Shown in pieces: positions 7,676 to 9,358 of a DNA stretch of 9,358 nt (position 1 is its first letter; each line of letters begins with the position of its first letter). The stretch comes from Alphaproteobacteria bacterium. Lineage in GTDB: Bacteria; Pseudomonadota; Alphaproteobacteria; UBA8366. The notes under the pieces are model-generated. The model was not told the DNA's origin, did no database searches, and saw nothing but the letters and a program-made list of their open reading frames with translations. The DNA is taken from positions 1-9,358 of the forward strand of contig JAOTYV010000186.1 of assembly GCA_029861675.1 (NCBI GenBank). Reading direction: 5' to 3'. The translations under genes and the position numbers were made by a program.

Positions 7676-8920
7676 TTAGTGCCAGATGGTGGCGCGCCAT
7701 TTGAGTCCGATCAGCGCGGTAAAGGTAATCCCGACAATGCAATAGACGGTAATCGTGGTGGCATAACCGATCCAGCCGATGAGCACCCCGGACCCCATCA
7801 ACCCCAAGGGCAGTCCGTAAATGGCGAGCGCGCGAACGCCCATGACACGGCCTCTGTATTCCGCGGTAACCGTGCTGAGCAAAGTGACCGACATGGTGAC
7901 CATCCCGGCGCCTTGGGCGAGGCCGATCAGGACCAGCGTGGGCGCGCCGGTCGCCCGGGATTCAAGCTGTCCCAGCACCAGCAACAGCGCATACCAAATC
8001 GAAATGTAGATCAGCATGAACCGGGCGGGGCGCCGTGGTCCGCCGGTCCATGCCATCAACAATGATGCCAGCAGGGCCCCGCTGGCATATCCCGCGACGA
8101 GCTGTCCCAGACCGTTCTCGTCCAGCATATAGACCTCCTTGGCGACATACGGCAGCAGGCCGTTCGACATGGGATAGGCGGTGAGGTTGACCAGGAATGC
8201 GAGGCACATGATCGCGAGGACACGGGGCGTGTTCCAGACGTAGGCGATGCCGACCTTCATTTCGCGCCAGAATGATGGTCGGCCGGGGCTTCCGTCGGCC
8301 GCCGGTTCGGCCGCGTCGGGCTTCGGGCGGATGTTGGAGACGCCGAGCGTCAGCAGGAAGCTCGCCGCGTAGAAGACGGTGACGAAGATATAGGCCGCGC
8401 CGATGCCGAGAATCGAAAACAGCCCGGCACCCGCGAGCGCGCCGGCGATCCGGGCGGAATCCTGCGTCGTACGCGACAATCCCAGGGCATTCATCAGCCG
8501 GCCCGGCGGCATGGTGTCGCCGATCAGTGAATTGCGCATGACCAGATCGGACGGGCGGCCCAAGCCGACCAGCGCCGCGACGGCGAAGACGAGATAGGGC
8601 GTGAGGTGATCCGTCAGGCCGGCGGTCATGATCACCGCCGCCATTGCGGTGTAAAACGCCCGCATGATGCACAGCATCGTGCGCCGGCCGACCTTGTCGG
8701 CGACGAGACCTAGCATCGGCGCGATCAGGGTGCCGAGAAACTGCAGCGATCCGAAAATCGTCAAGAGGATCACCGATTCGGTCTGGACCAGCACATACCA
8801 GCCGAGGATGATCGTTTCCATCTCGAACGCCCAGGAGGTCGCCAGATCGGCGGGCCACTGAAACCGGTAGCTGCGCACCTTGAAGGGAGCGAGGAACGAT
8901 GCGGCGCCGTAATTTTTCAA
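7676..8920 (-). CDS. Major facilitator superfamily transporter (MFS_3/EntS-like)
   Basis: A 414-residue inner-membrane protein with about twelve hydrophobic segments, probably a proton-driven exporter. Features are GLVADKVGRR (71-80), the loop 2-3 motif A of the superfamily; a hydrophilic central loop (about 196-220) between the two six-helix halves, followed by FWREMKVGIAYVWNTP (217-232), a pattern typical of the MFS_3 group; and TAEYRGRVMGV (352-362) in the second half. The substrate cannot be inferred; relatives include the enterobactin exporter and many uncharacterised drug-efflux-like proteins. The start is a TTG at 8920 with no clear Shine-Dalgarno. No ATG or GTG lies between it and an upstream in-frame stop near 9015, and a later start at the GTG of Val15 would cut into the conserved N-terminus. 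It lies 38 bases after the dioxygenase gene on the same strand, consistent with one operon, and a terminator lies about 100 bases downstream. Confidence 0.88.
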   Translation of the reverse strand: MKNYGAASFLAPFKVRSYRFQWPADLATSWAFEMETIILGWYVLVQTESVILLTIFGSLQFLGTLIAPMLGLVADKVGRRTMLCIMRAFYTAMAAVIMTAGLTDHLTPYLVFAVAALVGLGRPSDLVMRNSLIGDTMPPGRLMNALGLSRTTQDSARIAGALAGAGLFSILGIGAAYIFVTVFYAASFLLTLGVSNIRPKPDAAEPAADGSPGRPSFWREMKVGIAYVWNTPRVLAIMCLAFLVNLTAYPMSNGLLPYVAKEVYMLDENGLGQLVAGYASGALLASLLMAWTGGPRRPARFMLIYISIWYALLLVLGQLESRATGAPTLVLIGLAQGAGMVTMSVTLLSTVTAEYRGRVMGVRALAIYGLPLGLMGSGVLIGWIGYATTITVYCIVGITFTALIGLKWRATIWH

Positions 8921-8958
8921 TGCGTATTTGCCGCCGTTGCCCGGTGCCGAATCCGGCG

Positions 8959-9358
8959 CTATGCCGCTTGCGTCGCGGTGGGCGTATCGCCGGCGATCGT
9001 GGTCCGGCGCATATCACGCTTGTCGGTCGTGTCGTTGAACCGCCGCACCCGGTGCATTGTCTGCCTGTTGTCCCAGATGACCAAATCATGCGGGCGCCAG
9101 TGGTGTATATGAACAAACTCCGGCTTGGTGGCGTCCTCCATCAGATCGCGCAGGAAAATGCGCGCTTCGGGCATCGGCCATCCGACGATGGTGCCCGCAT
9201 GCGCGGACAAATAAAGCGACTTTCGGCCGGTTACCGGATGTGTCCGGACCAGCCGCTGGCGCACCGGCTTGAAGTTTGCCTTTTCTTCCGCGGTCAGTTC
9301 GTCGAATCCAAGCAGCCCGCGCGAGTAAATCAGCGAATGCTCACACACCAGGTCCTCG
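8959..9358 (-). CDS. TauD/TfdA-family Fe(II)/2-oxoglutarate dioxygenase, 3' part only
   Basis: The C-terminal 133 or so residues; the 5' part lies beyond the right edge, and the apparent start near 9348 is an internal Val codon. Family enzymes hydroxylate substrates such as taurine, alkyl sulfates or aryloxyacetates while decarboxylating 2-oxoglutarate. Visible features are HSLIYSR, TGRKSLYLSAHAG, HHWRPHDLVIWDNR, then the MHR motif, whose His should be the distal iron ligand, and RRTTIAGD, whose Arg should bind the 2-oxoglutarate carboxylate. The HxD half of the iron site is outside the window. The WDNR..MHR..RRTT arrangement resembles TfdA more than TauD proper, but the substrate is not identifiable. 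The TAG stop is 38 bases before the MFS gene, so transport of the substrate or product by that protein is possible but unproven. Confidence 0.9.
   Translation of the reverse strand, partial: EDLVCEHSLIYSRGLLGFDELTAEEKANFKPVRQRLVRTHPVTGRKSLYLSAHAGTIVGWPMPEARIFLRDLMEDATKPEFVHIHHWRPHDLVIWDNRQTMHRVRRFNDTTDKRDMRRTTIAGDTPTATQAA

Noticed and set aside
7962..9116. A 384-residue minus-strand frame across the MFS and dioxygenase genes
   Set aside because: It is out of frame with both real genes, is Arg-rich without hydrophobic segments, and spans their boundary.

Overview
The window looks like ordinary chromosome from a GC-rich (about 60% by eye) proteobacterium, most likely an alphaproteobacterium. 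The protein styles (a long alpha-type GltB, a GltD with the conserved iron-sulfur region, a TfdA-like TauD-family dioxygenase) and the frequent GTG starts point that way. Genus cannot be read from the sequence alone.

Layout, left to right: bases 1-141 are upstream sequence with no gene I can recognise. A class IV (fold-type IV) PLP aminotransferase runs rightward at 142-1071 behind a perfect AGGAGG. A 291-bp convergent intergenic region (1072-1362) follows and is rich in inverted repeats: a possible terminator hairpin for the aminotransferase, a cluster of AT-rich palindromic half-sites, a 149-bp MITE-like inverted-repeat element (1154-1302), and a nested palindrome just past the end of gltD. 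Everything else is on the minus strand. gltD (1363-2781) and gltB (2783 to about 7444) encode the two subunits of NADPH-type glutamate synthase and are separated by one base. A 200-bp regulatory region (about 7451-7675) holds a sigma70-like promoter, an intrinsic terminator pointing left, a second hairpin and the gltB ribosome binding site. Next come an MFS exporter-like gene (7676-8920, TTG start) and the 3' part of a TauD/TfdA-family Fe(II)/2-oxoglutarate dioxygenase (8959 to the window edge), 38 bases apart and probably co-transcribed.

Functionally, gltBD makes glutamate from glutamine and 2-oxoglutarate. The neighbouring aminotransferase probably uses glutamate/2-oxoglutarate or another amino donor/acceptor pair, but its convergent orientation means it is not in the gltBD operon. 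The dioxygenase-MFS pair is a separate unit of unknown substrate. I see no phage, CRISPR, tRNA, rRNA or complete insertion sequence, and no convincing new multigene system. The parts most worth a second look are non-coding: the MITE-like element and the promoter-terminator-hairpin arrangement ahead of gltB.
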